From contig JAZBQD010000018.1 of assembly GCA_036583965.1 (NCBI GenBank), positions 70,325,742 through 70,389,741 of the forward strand: a stretch of DNA of 64,000 nucleotides, in the 5' to 3' direction. A program made the position numbers and the translations under genes. The notes beneath the pieces were generated by a model. The model worked only from the letters and a program-made list of their open reading frames with translations, did no database searches and was not told the origin of the DNA. Numbering within the stretch: the first letter of the stretch is position 1; every line of letters begins with the position of its first letter. The stretch is from Prunella strophiata. Taxonomy: Eukaryota > Chordata > Aves > Passeriformes > Prunellidae. Below, piece after piece: positions 47,538-60,404 of this stretch.

Positions 47538-47574
47538 TCCAGCCTTGAGGCCAAGTGACAACATTCAATACATA

Positions 47575-47903
47575 CAGCTGCCAGCACTTCAGGGGGTATT
47601 GTAAAAAAGATGGGGACAGACTTCTTTACAAGGGCCTGTAGTGATAGATAAAGGGGGGATGGTTTTAAATTAAGAAAGTATAAATTCAGACTGGATATAA
47701 GGAATAAATGTTTTACACTGAGGATGTGAGGCCCTGGCACAGGGTGCCCAGAGCAGCTGTGGCTGCCCCTGGATCCCTGGAGTGCCCAAGGCCAGGCTGG
47801 ACACTGGGGCTGGTGGAAGGTGTCCCTGCCATGGCAGGGGTGGGAGTGGTGACCTTTAAATGTCCCCTTCAAGCCAGACCTTTCTGTGGTTCTGTGACAT
47901 CCA
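47575..47903 (+). mobile_element. CR1 LINE 3' fragment next to the gap
   Basis: GATGGGGACAGACTTCTTTA CAAGGGCCTGTAGTGATAG, then the GGCCCTGGCACAGGGTGCCC block, CCATGGCAGGGGTGGGAGTG and a TTCTGTGGTTCTGTGAC tail. Its 5' part may extend into the gap. Confidence 0.9.
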
Positions 47904-50420
47904 CTGGCTCACAGCAAGCACTGGGAGAGCAAACCCCTGGGGAAAGCAGCCCTCAGGCTGGGAGAGGAGAGTGACCAGGTCCTGGGGGCTGCCACCAGCT
48001 CGGGGTGCCTGGAGACATCCCAGGGCCCCCTGATCCCCAGGGTTCACCCAGGGGTGCCACAGAAGCATGGAATGCTGTTTGCTTGCCTTCCCAGCCTGAG
48101 GACTGGGTTTGGACTGGAGGAGCAATGGGCACAGGGAGGGCTTGGCCACGCTCCCAGTGGTGCTGTCACTGCTGGGGGACAGGCACAGGAGGCTTCAGTG
48201 CCCTCTGCACTGCTGCTGTGCTTTGGTTGGCAATTGTCCACCCCTCAACACACCCTGGGCTCTTTCCTCATTGTCTGTGCTTTTCACAACAAAAAATTGC
48301 TGATTTCCAGAATTAGCCAGCTGTGTGCTTCTCCTCACCCTCCCTTGATGATCTGCATGTGAATTGTCAGCATCAAATCTGACCAGGTCATAAATTCACC
48401 TTTAAAACACACATTCCTTCTCACCAAAGCTCCCGTGGCAGAGGAGACCTCGTGCCTCCCTGCCTGCCCTGGCACAAACACATCTCTGGGTTTAGCACCT
48501 CCATCTCCTCGTGCAGGATCCCAGCCTGGAGGCCTCAGCTTTGGGGGTTTTCTTTGCTATTTAGACCTCAATGTGCAAATGGATTGTTCCTTGGGTTGGG
48601 CATGGTTTGCAGTGTTCTCTGTATGACCCCAGAACACGTTGCTGGAGGGGGCTGCCGGGCACAGCTCCTTGCAGGAGCTCAGCTCCTGTTGTCTCTGCTC
48701 TGTGAGCAAAGGTGGGAGCTGTGCCCTGCAGAGGGCTGTGTGTGCAGGCTGGGCTCCAGCAGGCTCTGGGGTGCTCCAGGGCTGCAGCAGGAGCAGCCCC
48801 TCGTCGTGGCAGGCTCGGGCTGGGCAGGGAACAAATGAGGTGAAAACAAGGATCTTTGGCTCAGCAGCTAAATGAAAACGAAAATCCATCTCAAGCTGGC
48901 AGTTAATGGCAAAAATGGGCTGGGCAGGCTTCAGTGGCTCTTGGGGGAGATCCCCCTGCCACCCTTTTCTTGGTGTCTGGAAAAGCACTCCCCCTCAATT
49001 AAAACAGGAACTCCTGACATTGCTTTAAGAGCAAGTGAATGCTGGGGAGCAGCTGCTGCCCCCCAGGTCAAACCTGGGGTCTGTCAGGGGGTGTTTAATG
49101 CAGGTTTGCTCAGCATCCCAAGGCTGGAAACTTGATAAACTTGGAAAGGAAAAGGCCCCCCTGTTCAGTGCTGCAGTGCCTGTGCAGGGCCCTGGGGCAG
49201 TGGGAGTCCCCATGCCTGGGATTTCTGACCCTGCTGGGGCAGTGCAGAGGGGCTGCCCTGGGGAAGGACTCTCACAGTCCCCCCTGCAGGGCTGGGGTCA
49301 CACACATGGCACTGACAGCTTCCTGGGGTCTCTGTGAATCTGGGGGCTGTTTTCCAGGTTGTTTTCTTGTCCATTTGTCCCCATGGGAACAGTCTCTTAA
49401 ATCCAAATTCAAGCAGCTAAAAAACCATTATGTATTTTACATATTTGCAATGGATTTCCTCATACTTGCACTCTCATTTTCACTCTTTTTCCTTCAAAGA
49501 TCTGACCTTAAGGCAGAGAGAGTGATTCTGGAAACTTTACTTATGGCTGCAGTTGTCCTGTGGCTCAGGGCTGTTGTTACATGGCCACTCCAAATATCTC
49601 TTGATATTTTCCCTTCTAACTTAATTTTTCCTAATCCAAGAAAAGATCCAGGAACCAAAGCCAAGTAGTTAAATCATCCAACTCTATTTCCCCCCCACAC
49701 CCCCTCCCATTCCTCTTGTTTGCACAGGACAAGTCTGTTGGCATCACAAAAGGTTATTTCTCTTCTTTTGCAGCCTTTCCATAATTTTTTCTTTATTTAA
49801 AATCTTGTAAGGAGGCTTTTACACTGCACTATACAGCCTTTGTATCAAACACCCATCTGTATCATATTTTTAGTGTTTAAAACATCAGAACTTTTCTCCT
49901 CCTGAACAACCTTTCAGCAGGGACAGCCCTGGGATGGATGATTTTTCTCTCTTTATTTTTCCTCTGCTCAGGAAGAAAGTTTACAGGCTGGTAAGTCACT
50001 TTTTGGGTGTCATAGGACAGACAGAGGAGCCCCAGCTGCAGCCCTGCTGCAGCAGCAGCAATGCCAGGCACCCAGGGAGGAAGCTCCCTGATGGAATCAC
50101 AACATGAAATATCTGTCAGCAGTAAAGCTGAGGAGATGGAACCCGCTCCTGTGTCTCTGCTTTGTGCAGATCCCCCCAGATCCCCCTGTTACTACAGGAA
50201 GAACAATTCCTACAAGTTCTGAGGTTCACAGGAGTGGATCTGAGGTGCTGGAGTGGGTCAGGGTGGCAGATGTCAGGTACAGAACCCGCGGAGCTCCCCT
50301 CAGCAGGACACTGTGGGTGTTCCCCTGGGTCTGGGGAGACCCTGGCCATGTTCCCCAAAGAGAAATCTTTGGGAGTCACTGATGTGCACAACACCACTTT
50401 TTGCTCAGGGAGGGTGTCCC
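47904..50420. other. Unique sequence, no gene supported
   Basis: AT-rich at 49390-49860. Nothing recognised. Confidence 0.4.
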
Positions 50421-50562
50421 GTCCCTGCAGTGCCCCAGGCCAGGTTGGGCAGGGCTTGGAGCCACCTGGGCCAGTGGAAGGTGTCCCTGCCATGGCAGGG
50501 GGGTTGGACTGGAGACCTTTAAAAGCCTCTTCCAACAAAATAATTCAGTGGTTCCACACCCA
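50421..50562 (+). mobile_element. CR1 LINE 3' fragment
   Basis: CCCCAGGCCAGGTTGGGCAG GGCTTGGAGCCACCTGGGCC, CCATGGCAGGGGGGTTGGAC and AAAGCCTCTTCCAACAAAAT with a short ATTCAGTGGTTCC end. Confidence 0.87.
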
Positions 50563-52510
50563 CGGGGTGAGAGGAGCTGGAGGCTGGAAAGGTGCCAGGG
50601 ACAGCAGCAGTGCTGGGCCCACTTCACCATCCTCAGGCATGTCCCCTTGGTCCCCTGCTCCCCATGAGGAGCCCAGCCTGGGGCACAGGGGCCCTTTGGA
50701 GCAGCAGCCTGGACTCGTGCCATGCCCCTGCAGGGACCCCCAGCCTCGGGGGAGAGGGGAAAACAGAGAGGGGTGAGCACAGCAGAGGTGCCCAGAGAGA
50801 CCCACTCATGAGGTAACAGAACCAGGGAGAGTGAGAGGGAGAGAAGGTGCTCTGGAAAGGAACTGGGCACAAACAAAGGAAATAACGTTAGTTTGGGAGT
50901 GTGGAGTTTGGGCTTGCACAAAGAGCAGCTGTGCAGGACCTGTGAATGCTTGGCAAGGGTAGGAGGAAGGAGTGCTTGTGTCCTGGGATCAATTTAAATC
51001 ACAGAAATGTGATCCCAAGCAAATGAGCTGATTTCCAATGCCCAGGGCAAAAGGAAGGGGATAAAAAGTATACAAACCAAATTAAAGAGAAATGCAGAGA
51101 TATAAAAACAAACAGGGGTGTATCCACACCCAACCCCCAGATTCCCAGCTAAATTCTTAACTTTTCCTCCCCCTGTTTTGTGAGGGATCTCTGCTGATTC
51201 AGGTGTGCTGGAGTTCTGGCTCGACAATCTGAAGTGGCCAGCATTCCTTTAAAAGATGACTGGTGCCTGCAAAGGCTTTTCTTCCTCTTATCCACCTTCC
51301 CACCAGCATAAAAGATTCCCCCAACATAATAATTGGCCAAAATGGAAATTGTGCACGTTTTTCCCTAAGGTATGCACAGCCAAGCATGTGGTGTGGTCTC
51401 AGCTGGGAAGTTCGATTTTATTCTGCCATTCAGCCCAGGTGCTCAATAAAAAATGCAAGAGCGACAACAACAACAACAAAAAACCAAAAATCAAAGGGCA
51501 AAGGAAGGGAATATTGCTGCCAGCTAAACAGCTCCTTTTAATCTGGGCTCCGTCCTCCTCCTTTTGAGGGGAATGGTGTTGCTATTAAAGTCAGATGAGA
51601 GGGAGAGATGGGATCCCAGGTGTGCAGAGCTGGAGTGGTTTTGGGAGATAAGATTTAACGTTCAGAGGCAGAGGCTGGAGCTTTGTTGTTGCAGAAGGAG
51701 GGGGGTGTGTGCTGGGAGGCTGGGGGAGCACGAGGGATGTTTGACCTCACTGGGTGTCACTGCAGGGCTGGGTCTGTGTGGGTGTCCAAGGACAGACCCA
51801 GCCGGGAAAGAAAACAGCTCCTGGCTGGTGGCTGGGTCTGAAAGCTCCCATCCCTTGTTAGGAAGGGCTGGCAGCTCCTGGTGACACAGCCCTGGGTTTC
51901 TGAAGGCACCCAGAGGCACCTCTGGATGGGAACGTGGGGGCTGCCCAGAGCCTGCCCTGCTGCAGGGGAGCTGGGGCAGCTCCAGAGACTGTCCCTGCTC
52001 CGCATCCCCCGGAGGCTCTGAGCTCCATCCTCCTGCCCCAAACTGCTCCTGCAGGTCCCTTCCTGTCTGTGGCACTGGGGTTCCCCCCTCCTGGCCCCTG
52101 GTGATGGCTGGAAGGACCTTCTGCTGCTGCTGGAAGTGCTCAAGGACATTTGGCCAAGGACGTTTGGGAGGAGGGCTGGAGGTCCCGAGTGCAGTGCAAG
52201 TCCAGTTTTTCCAGAGAGGAGCCCAGATGGAATCCCTGGGCACAAATAACCAGCTGCATTTGGACAGTGCTGCCTCACCCTTTTGATGCCTTGGTTTTGG
52301 AGGAGCATGGACAAGGTTTGGCACTTCTGGCAGGCAGACCACTGTCATGCCAGAGCAGCAGACACAAAGCAGAGGCAGAATGCATCCAAGGCTCAGCTGG
52401 ATTTCTCAGGTCAGGAGTGAATACAAACTGGAGCCACAGGACTGGTGGGGAAGTTTGGGCTGGCTCTTCTCTGCCACAGATTTTTTGTGTTCCCTGGGGA
52501 AACCCACAGG
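50563..52510. other. Unique sequence, no gene supported
   Basis: It contains a short (CAA)5-like run at about 51465-51482. No exon recognised. Confidence 0.4.
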
Positions 52511-53574
52511 GATGGATGGATGGATGGATGGATGGATGGATGGATGGATGGATGGATGGATGGATGGATGGATGGATGGATGGATGGATGGATGGATGAT
52601 GGATGGATGGATGATGGATGGATGGATGATGGATGGATGGATGATGGATGGATGGATGGATGGATGATGGATGGATGGATGGATGGATGATGGATGGATG
52701 GATGGATGATGGATGGATGGATGATGGATGGATGGATGGATGATGGATGGATGGATGGATGGATGATGGATGGATGGATGGATGATGGATGGATGGATGG
52801 ATGGATGGATGGATGATGGATGGATGGATGGATGATGGATGGATGGATGATGGATGGATGGATGGATGATGGATGGATGGATGATGGATGGATGGATGGA
52901 TGGATGATGGATGGATGGATGATGGATGGATGGATGATGGATGGATGGATGATGGATGGATGGATGGATGATGGATGGATGGATGATGGATGGATGGATG
53001 ATGGATGGATGGATGATGGATGGATGGATGATGGATGGATGGATGGATGGATGGATGATGGATGGATGGATGGATGATGGATGGATGGATGGATGATGGA
53101 TGGATGGATGATGGATGGATGGATGGATGATGGATGGATGGATGGATGGATGGATGATGGATGGATGGATGATGGATGGATGGATGATGGATGGATGGAT
53201 GGATGATGGATGGATGGATGATGGATGGATGGATGGATGATGGATGGATGGATGATGGATGGATGGATGGATGGATGGATGGATGGATGGATGGATGATG
53301 GATGGATGGATGGATGGATGGATGGATGATGGATGGATGGATGATGGATGGATGGATGATGGATGGATGGATGATGGATGGATGGATGGATGGATGGATG
53401 GATGATGGATGGATGGATGGATGATGGATGGATGGATGGATGATGGATGGATGGATGATGGATGGATGGATGATGGATGGATGGATGATGGATGGATGGA
53501 TGATGGATGGATGGATGATGGATGGATGGATGATGGATGGATGGATGGATGGATGGATGGATGGATGGATGGAT
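52511..53574. repeat. GGAT tetranucleotide array with ATG interruptions, 1.06 kb
   Basis: The first about 85 bp are pure GGAT. After that, 3-bp units break the run so that GATGATGG recurs every 11-27 bp. The last about 45 bp are pure again. The minus-strand frame reads Ser-Ile-His-Pro repeats over 425 codons and is an artefact. Confidence 0.96.
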
Positions 53575-54448
53575 ACTGCTTTTTATTATTTTGAAAAGGC
53601 ACTAGAGTACAATAATGGCCCTCAATGCAAGATATTCCACTTTTGAGCACTGAAATGGAGCAAAAGTTCAGCAATAATCTCAACTTGATGAGAACTAGGT
53701 GTTTTCCTGTGCTCCAAAATGTCCATTTCTTTTTGTGCCAAAGTCCTTATGTGCTACTGGGAAAAAAAGGGGAGAGAAAAGGGGAGGATTTTCTTGCTTA
53801 GTGAAATTGTAGTAGTCTGTGCAGTAGTCTGCTAAGGAAGAAAGGGTGAAAGCATCAATCAGACATGGGTTTTACAAATTCCAGCTGAATTTGACACTGA
53901 GCCTGCTGCTGCAGTCCTTGCTGAAAGACCCAGCAGGGTTAAGTTTGTGTCCTCTTGCAGCTCACCCCAAATGCAGCCTCAGAAATGCAGTGCTCTGGGT
54001 TATGGTTTGAGCTCTGCCCCTGTGTCCCCATCTGGAGTCTCTCAGAGAGCTGCTCCAGGAGCCTGTTGGGCAGACAGGAGGAGCTGTGTGTCTGTCCTGG
54101 CAGGAGGGGATGGAGGACTCGTGCAGGGGCTCAGCATCAGGGGTTGGCACAGCACACTGCTGCTTCCTGCCCCAGCTTTGTTCTGGCCATGGTGCTCTGG
54201 CATTGCTGCAGGGTGGGCACCAGGGGAGCCCCATCATCACCTGCTGTGGGCTGAGACCCATTTAATGAGAAAAGGCACATGAAGCCCTCCCAGACTCCAT
54301 AGCAAGACCTGGGTGGGACTGGTTTGAAGCTGAGAGCTGTCTGGGAATCCCCACATCCCAACACCAGCTTCCCAATTATCCTGTTTTGTTCAGAGCAGGG
54401 CTTTCTCTTTGCTCTTGAAAGCCTCCATAGCAGGGAGCATCTCTGTGG
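53575..54448. other. Unique sequence, no gene seen
   Basis: Nothing recognised. Confidence 0.4.
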
Positions 54449-54618
54449 TTTGGCACAGGCTGCCCAGAGCAGCTGTGGCTGCCCCTGGGTCCCTGGAGCT
54501 CTCCCAGGCCAGGCTGGACACTGGGCCTTGCTTTGGGGGAAGGTCCCTGCCCATGGCAGAGAGGGGAACTGGATGATATTTAAGGTCCCTTCCAACCAAA
54601 TCATTCCATGATTCCACG
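54449..54618 (+). mobile_element. CR1 LINE 3' fragment
   Basis: GGCACAGGCTGCCCAGAGCA, CCAGGCCAGGCTGGACACTG, TCCCTGCCCATGGCAGAG, ATATTTAAGGTCCCTTCC and an ATTCCATGATTCCA tail. Confidence 0.9.
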
Positions 54619-55883
54619 CTTTAAAGAGAGGTGGTGCTGTGGAGGGGAGCTTCACTCAGTCCCAGAAGTTCCTAACAGAGAAGGGAAGTGACCTGTCCAG
54701 GGCTGTGCCACCAGCTTGTGTCAGAAAAGGGAACAGCCCTGAGGATTCCTGGTTGTGTTTGATGCTTGTTAAGAGGCTGTCAGGCTTTTCAATGACAAAC
54801 TCAACCTCAGTCCTCACTATCTTGATGAGCTTTTTTGTGTGTTAACCAGCTGCCAAACACTTGATCAAGAAAGTGTCTCTGAGCTTAACAGAGTGAGAAA
54901 ACAACCACACACTTCCACAAAAAGGCAGGGACGTGAGCTCCCAGAGCAGACACTGGTGTGAGACAGTGAGAACCCTCGAGATATGGAGTGTGTAACATCC
55001 AGACATCCTCCTGCATTCATAAAATTGGGGTCAATAACACCATTATTGATGCTAACTATGGCAGCCCCATTTCCCAGAGTGTCAGCTGTAATAAAACAGC
55101 TCCCCAAATGTCAGGCTGAGCATAAAGGATATTAGAAGCCTAATGGAGCACATTCATACTTCTAATTGAGAGTAAAATATCATCAAACAACCGAGTACTT
55201 TGACAGGGTTGTTTAATAATTAGGCCAGGATGCAAGAGAGGGAGAGTTCAGCTTGCTGCTGAAAATGAGGCAGGGCTTATGATGAGGGGAATAAAGACAG
55301 TCTTTTACAAAAGCAATTTGAGAGGAAATATTGCTGAAGAGTGCTGTAAAAAATGTCATGGGCATGGTCTCAGCCTGCATAGTCCTGGGGAGGGTGAGTC
55401 CAGTGCACAGACTGCCCAGGGAGGTGAGTGCCAGAACTAGATGTTGGTGAATAAGCTAAGTTTAAAGAGCAGCTTTGTCGTTTGCTTTCATTTGGCTTTT
55501 TACATCAAAGACCTCGCTTATCCTCTCCTCCAAGCAAAGGCTACAAGAGGCAGAACTACCCTTCTACCTGAGTAATAGAAAAAGTCCAGAGGCTTTGAGC
55601 TAAAAACATGAAACACCATCTTTGTGACCTTCTTTGACTTTGACAGTCTCTGGAGATCCTCCCTGTCCCTTGGTGACTGAACTTCTCCAAGTGACACCAT
55701 CCCTCCTGGAGCTACATTAAAGTGGCAGGGAAATGTTTGGCACCACAGAGATGGGAAGTTGTCCTTGTCCTACATGGGGACACAGCACTCTGAGCTCCTC
55801 CTCTCAGCTCCGTGTAGCAGCAGCTGCTGCCTCCAGGGGCTGCACCCCACACAAGCCCCATCAGCACCACCCTGGCAGGCAGA
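54619..55883. other. Unique sequence; possible conserved block
   Basis: 55015-55235 is AT-rich with TAATTAGG, TCAATAAC and TAATAAAAC motifs and few CpG, a candidate regulatory or conserved element (inference). No exon recognised. Confidence 0.38.
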
Positions 55884-56157
55884 GTTTGGCCACAGCTGGC
55901 CCTGGGGATCTGCAGTTTGGCCACAGCTGGCCCTGTGGATCTGCAATTTGGCCACAATTGGCCCTGTGGATCTGCAGTGGATCTGCAGTTTGGCCACAGC
56001 TGGCCCTGTGGATCTGCAGTTTTGCCACAGCTGGCCCTGTGGATCTGCAGTTTGGCCACAGCTGGCCCTGTGGATCTGCAGTTTGGCCACAGCTGGCTCT
56101 GTGGATCTCCAGTTTGGCCACAGCTGGCTCTGTGGATCTGCAGTTTGGCCACGGGGG
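55884..56157. repeat. 31-bp minisatellite, about 9 copies
   Basis: The unit contains TTTGGCCACAGCTGGCCC then TGTGGATCTGCAG. One copy carries a 12-bp internal duplication (GTGGATCTGCAG), and later copies have GGCTCTG for GGCCCTG. Each unit has the E-box CAGCTG inside an imperfect palindrome (GGCCACAGCTGGCC). Confidence 0.94.
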
Positions 56158-56371
56158 TCCGGAGGGTCTGCAGGGAGCTGAGGGGTTGTGAACACACACA
56201 GGGAGTGTCAGAGGGAACCAGGCACTGCTGTGACAGAGGCTGTGACACACAGACAGGAGCAGGAGGTGGCTGAGAAGAGCAGAGTGGTTTTAGGGTGCAC
56301 GTTTCCTGCCAGCATGGTGCTGGCTGGATTTTAGGAGAGGAGAACAAAGGGATGAATCCCTGCTCCCATAG

Positions 56372-56757
56372 GAAAAAGCTGAGAGACCTGGGGGTGTTCA
56401 GTCTGGAGAAGAGAAGGATTCATGGGGAGCTTTAAACACTTTCCTGTGCCCAAAGGGACTGAAAGAAAGAGGGGATAAGTGTTTTAGCTGGACCTGCTGC
56501 AATAGGATGAGGGGTGATGGTTTTAAAATAGAAGAGGGTTGATTTAGATTAGATAAATAAAATGTTTTTAGGATAAGGATGGGCAGGCCCTAGCACAGGG
56601 TGCCCAGAGCAGCTGTGGCTGCCCCTGGATCCCTGGCAGTGCCCAAGGCCAGGCTGGACAGGGCTGGGAGCCCTGACCTTGTGGAAGGTGTCCCTGCCAT
56701 GGCAGGGGTTGGAAATGGGTGGGCTGGAAAGGTGCCTTCCAGCCAAAGGCATCCCTG
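56372..56757 (+). mobile_element. CR1 LINE 3' fragment, longer copy
   Basis: GGGGGTGTTCAGTCTGGAGA AGAGAAGG, AATAGGATGAGGGGTGATGG, GGGTTGATTTAGATTAGAT, GCCCAGAGCAGCTGTGGC and TGCCATGGCAGGGGTTGG. It includes the end of the degraded reverse transcriptase region and the 3' UTR. Confidence 0.9.
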
Positions 56758-58068
56758 AACAGGTGAAATGATCTCTTGCCTCCACCAGCTGTGCTTACAG
56801 AACAACTCCTGTGCACTTCTGCCAAGACCAGCAGTGGGATCTCTGGCACCCTGGCCCTGCTCCAGCAGTCATAATTCTGTCCTGCCTCCCCAAATTCCTC
56901 CTGTTCTCTCAGTTAGAAACAATTTTCTTCTTCACTTCATGACCCAAAGTGTTGCCTCAATTAGTTGCTCAGTGTTGATTAAACAAGCCAGTTCCTATAG
57001 ATGGTTGGAGAGGAGTCTGTGGGGATTTCAGCACTAATGGAATGCACAATATTAACTGAAATCAATAGAATTAATGGGTTAATTCCATGCTAATACGTAG
57101 TGCTGGAGGAGAAGTTAGGCTAATGAAAATGCATGTATTCCCTAAACTATTCCATTTGCATCAGATGATTCATCCAGCACTGCTTCTCTCAAACACTAAT
57201 GAGATTAAAAGCACATTTACTGAGTGTACATGACCAAGCCCCAGCTCTGCCTCTCCAAGTTCTCTGGGCAGGGTGCTGTCTCTGTGCCTGTTCCTCTGCA
57301 GGTCAGCTGGGGAGCTCAGCAGGGGCATTCTGCTCTGAGGGCAAGCAGCTCTTTGCTCATGACTGCAGGATGGTTTGGCATGGACCCATCCCCAGCTCTG
57401 CCCTGGGCTTGTGAAGTGGTGTGAGGAATGAGGAATGAGGAGCTGTGGCCATTCTGGTGCCCAGCTAAACCTTGCCTTGCATCAGCTTTTGTTTCCTTTT
57501 ACTGGATAGACTCACTGAAAAACAAAACTTCTGGGTTTTTCTTCTTCTTCTCTTTTCTTCTTCTTCTAATTGTAAATGGGTCTCAAAAATTGCAGATGTC
57601 TGGGTCTTCAGGAAGAAATGTACATTTTCATCAGAGTCATGGAATTATAGAATCATTAAGGCTATCATTGAGCCCCAGCCCTTTTCAAGGGGAACCAGAG
57701 GGGCAATGGGATTCATTTGGTCTGGAGGTGTAGGGGGATGCAGCTGTCAGCAGCAGAGGAGGGGATCCATCCATGGCACACTTTTATAAAGGGCAAGGAG
57801 TCAATGGCTTATCATAAGCCAAGATCAGAAGTTTCTGAGCACTGGGAGGTGGAACACTGGACTTTAAGATCTCATGGAAGTGTGCCAGGTGCAAGAGAGG
57901 TGCACATCTGTCAGGGATGCATGTGGAGGGCTCAGAGAGGCCCAAGTACAAAACCGCCCAGGAAATTTTTCGACCTTCTCTTGTCCTTGAAAAATTAAGA
58001 GGTCCCCGAGGTGAGTCTTGATGACCACAAACCCAGGTTTTCCTGCCTAAGAAAGGATTGATAGAAAC
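56758..58068. other. Unique sequence, no gene supported
   Basis: AT-rich and TAAT-rich at 57040-57225. A possible exon end at 58010 is listed as a weak finding. A short CR1-like octamer remnant (GGAATTATAGAATCATTAAGG) lies at about 57641. Confidence 0.38.
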
Positions 58069-58240
58069 ATCACAGAATCATTTAGGTTGGAAAAACCCCC
58101 TGAGGCCATCGAGTGCAGCCATTCTCCAGCACTGCCACCCCTGTCCCCAAGTGCCACACCCACACAACAATCCAGGGACTCCATGACCCATTCCATGGCA
58201 CCTGGGTGAGCCCCTGAGCAGGCCCTGGCCACCCCTGGAG
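58069..58240 (-). mobile_element. CR1 LINE 3' fragment (reverse)
   Basis: TCACAGAATCATTTAGGTTG GAAAAACCCCCTGAGGCCAT, CACCCCTGTCCCCAAGTGCC and CCATTCCATGGCACCTGGG. It belongs to the subfamily of the 25.6-kb and 42.4-kb copies. Confidence 0.85.
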
Positions 58241-58947
58241 CTCTCTGTGCCAGTGGCACGAGCTGCCTGGCGCTGTTGTGCTGCACATTTGCACTGTTGC
58301 ATGGGCAGGAGCATTTTGGCTCTGTGTGCTGGGGCTCATCAAACAGCCCTTTGCAGGCTGCACCCCCAGGCCACCCAGGAGGATGTGACTCACCCCAAAA
58401 CAAGGCCAGAGCCTGCTGTGGGGCCATTCTGACAGGGCCACGGGGCAGCCCCAGCCTAAAACCAACCCCAGGGAGCGGGCGGGGGCTCTAATGGAGAGTG
58501 GGCTGCAAAACCTTTGGAGTTTGACTCTGCTCTCTGGGAAATATTGACAAAGCTAGAGCCAAGAAAGATGGTCCCAGAAACCTGATGAATTTTTGGCAAA
58601 AGAGAAAATGGTTTTGGCCACAAAAGAGGTGGTTTGGCTCCTGAGCTGCATCTGTAGAGATGAGCTCCAGCTGCAAAACTCTGAGCAGAACTGACCGGAT
58701 TGGAGGAGGCCCAGTGGCAACAGTTCAGAGGCCACATTTGTCTTACTTTGGGGACATTTGGGTTTTCTATTTCTAGGCAAAAATATGCAATTTTTTTCCT
58801 GTGCATCTCCATTTGCTCTGTGGGTGGGTAAAAAGAAATCTTTGATCCCACAGCACTTTGGGAGACCATTCTTGGAGAGATTTTTAATTGGGAGTTGGAA
58901 CTAGACAACTAGTCTAGTTTAGAATCCCTTCTGACCTTTAATCCATT
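58241..58947. other. Unique sequence, no gene seen
   Basis: Nothing recognised. Confidence 0.4.
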
Positions 58948-59022
58948 ATTATAAATATAATTTTATATACATATATATATATAATTATATATATAATATA
59001 TATATTATATATATATTATATA

Positions 59023-59067
<45 letters not shown>

Positions 59068-59075
59068 TAATAACT
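58948..59075. repeat. AT dinucleotide tract, self-complementary
   Basis: About 125 bp of AT/TA with TATTATA interruptions. The tract is largely its own reverse complement. Confidence 0.95.
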
Positions 59076-59784
59076 CATTCTCTATGATTCTATAAGAAAT
59101 TTTCTTTAAAAAATTGCTATTTGGGACAATTTTCCCCTGAAGACTAGGCCTTGCCCAAAATAAAATGTAGGGAAGAGTTTGTTTCATTAGGGGAAGGGAA
59201 GGATTGGTGACATAAGTTGAAGCAAACCCTTCCTTTTTGGTTTCAAGGAAGTTTCTTACCAAGTCTGCTTTGTGGAGTGACTACAGAGCTGAGCTGGGGT
59301 CTAACCCTCCAATTTCACCAGGCTGTGGCAGGAGCAGTGAGGTGACAGAGGGTCTCACCCTCCCCAGGGGCAGCCACGAGACAGTGCCTTTACCCATGCG
59401 AGGTCACTGCAGTATTTCTCTTAATTTACAAGAAGTGAGATGGATTCCCACAGGAAATCTGTCATGTCTCTGGACCTGAGCACCACTGTGTTTGTCACAT
59501 AAGGAGCTCTGTGTTCAGAAGCACTGAGGGGAGGTGGGAGCCTCGTTCCAGAAGTGCTCTGTGGTGTTAGGAGTGCATCCCTCACAGAACAGAGGTGCCA
59601 GGGGAAATCCCTGGTTGCTGTGCCCATGGCAGGGCCTTGGCCCTGGCCAGCCCTGCCCCAGGGCTCAGGCTCTGCCTCTGCTTTGGCTGTGCTGGGTATC
59701 CACAGGAGGGCAGCCTGGAAGGACCTGGGGGAGCAGGCAAGGCTCGTTTCTGTCAGTCTTTCCTCTCCTGTCTTGTAACTGTAA
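59076..59784. other. Unique sequence, no gene seen
   Basis: Nothing recognised. Confidence 0.4.
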
Positions 59785-59872
59785 AATCCCAGAATGGGCT
59801 GGGTGGGAAGGGAGCTGAAAGCTCACCCAGTACCTGTCATGGGCAGGGACACCTTCCCCTGGGAGAAGCACG
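59785..59872 (-). mobile_element. Short CR1 3' fragment (reverse)
   Basis: AAATCCCAGAATGGGCTGGG TGGGAAGGGAGCTGAAAGC and CATGGGCAGGGACACCTTCC. Confidence 0.82.
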
Positions 59873-60404
59873 GGTTAGTTTGCTGTGTAGAGGTGGGATC
59901 AGTCTCCACTGGGGCTACCTTGAGGGGCTGCTTGGCCAGTCCTGGATGTGAACCACCATGGCATGAGTCACCCCTGCTGTGGGGGCACAGCCAAGCTTGT
60001 TCACACTCCAGCAACACAGGCACGAGGTGTCTACATTTCACTGGACACGACCAGTGCAGATCCTTCCTCTGTTTCCAAGCCAAAATGGGTGATCCCACCT
60101 GCTCCCAGGTGGCCTTGTGGTGACACCAGGGAAGAGTCTGGGCTGCAGAGGGTGAGTCTCCTGTAGATGGTTCTGTAAAGGTGCTACAGGGCAAGGGATG
60201 GGACAGACACATCCATCTCACAATTTGCTGCTGCTCAGCATGGCTTGGAGGACTCTGTCTGCTCTCAGAGCAGCTGAAGTCCTGCAGTGCTCAGCAGCAG
60301 TTTGGTTGTGATGCTCCATTTGGTACAGTCCTGTAAGTGACAAATGAAAACCAAGCATTTGGATTTTCATTTCCTTCACTTCTGATTTTCACCACAAAGA
60401 GGAT
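59873..60404. other. Unique sequence, no gene seen
   Basis: Nothing recognised. Confidence 0.4.

Noticed and set aside
46954..47872. Frames across the N run
   Set aside because: They consist mainly of undetermined bases.
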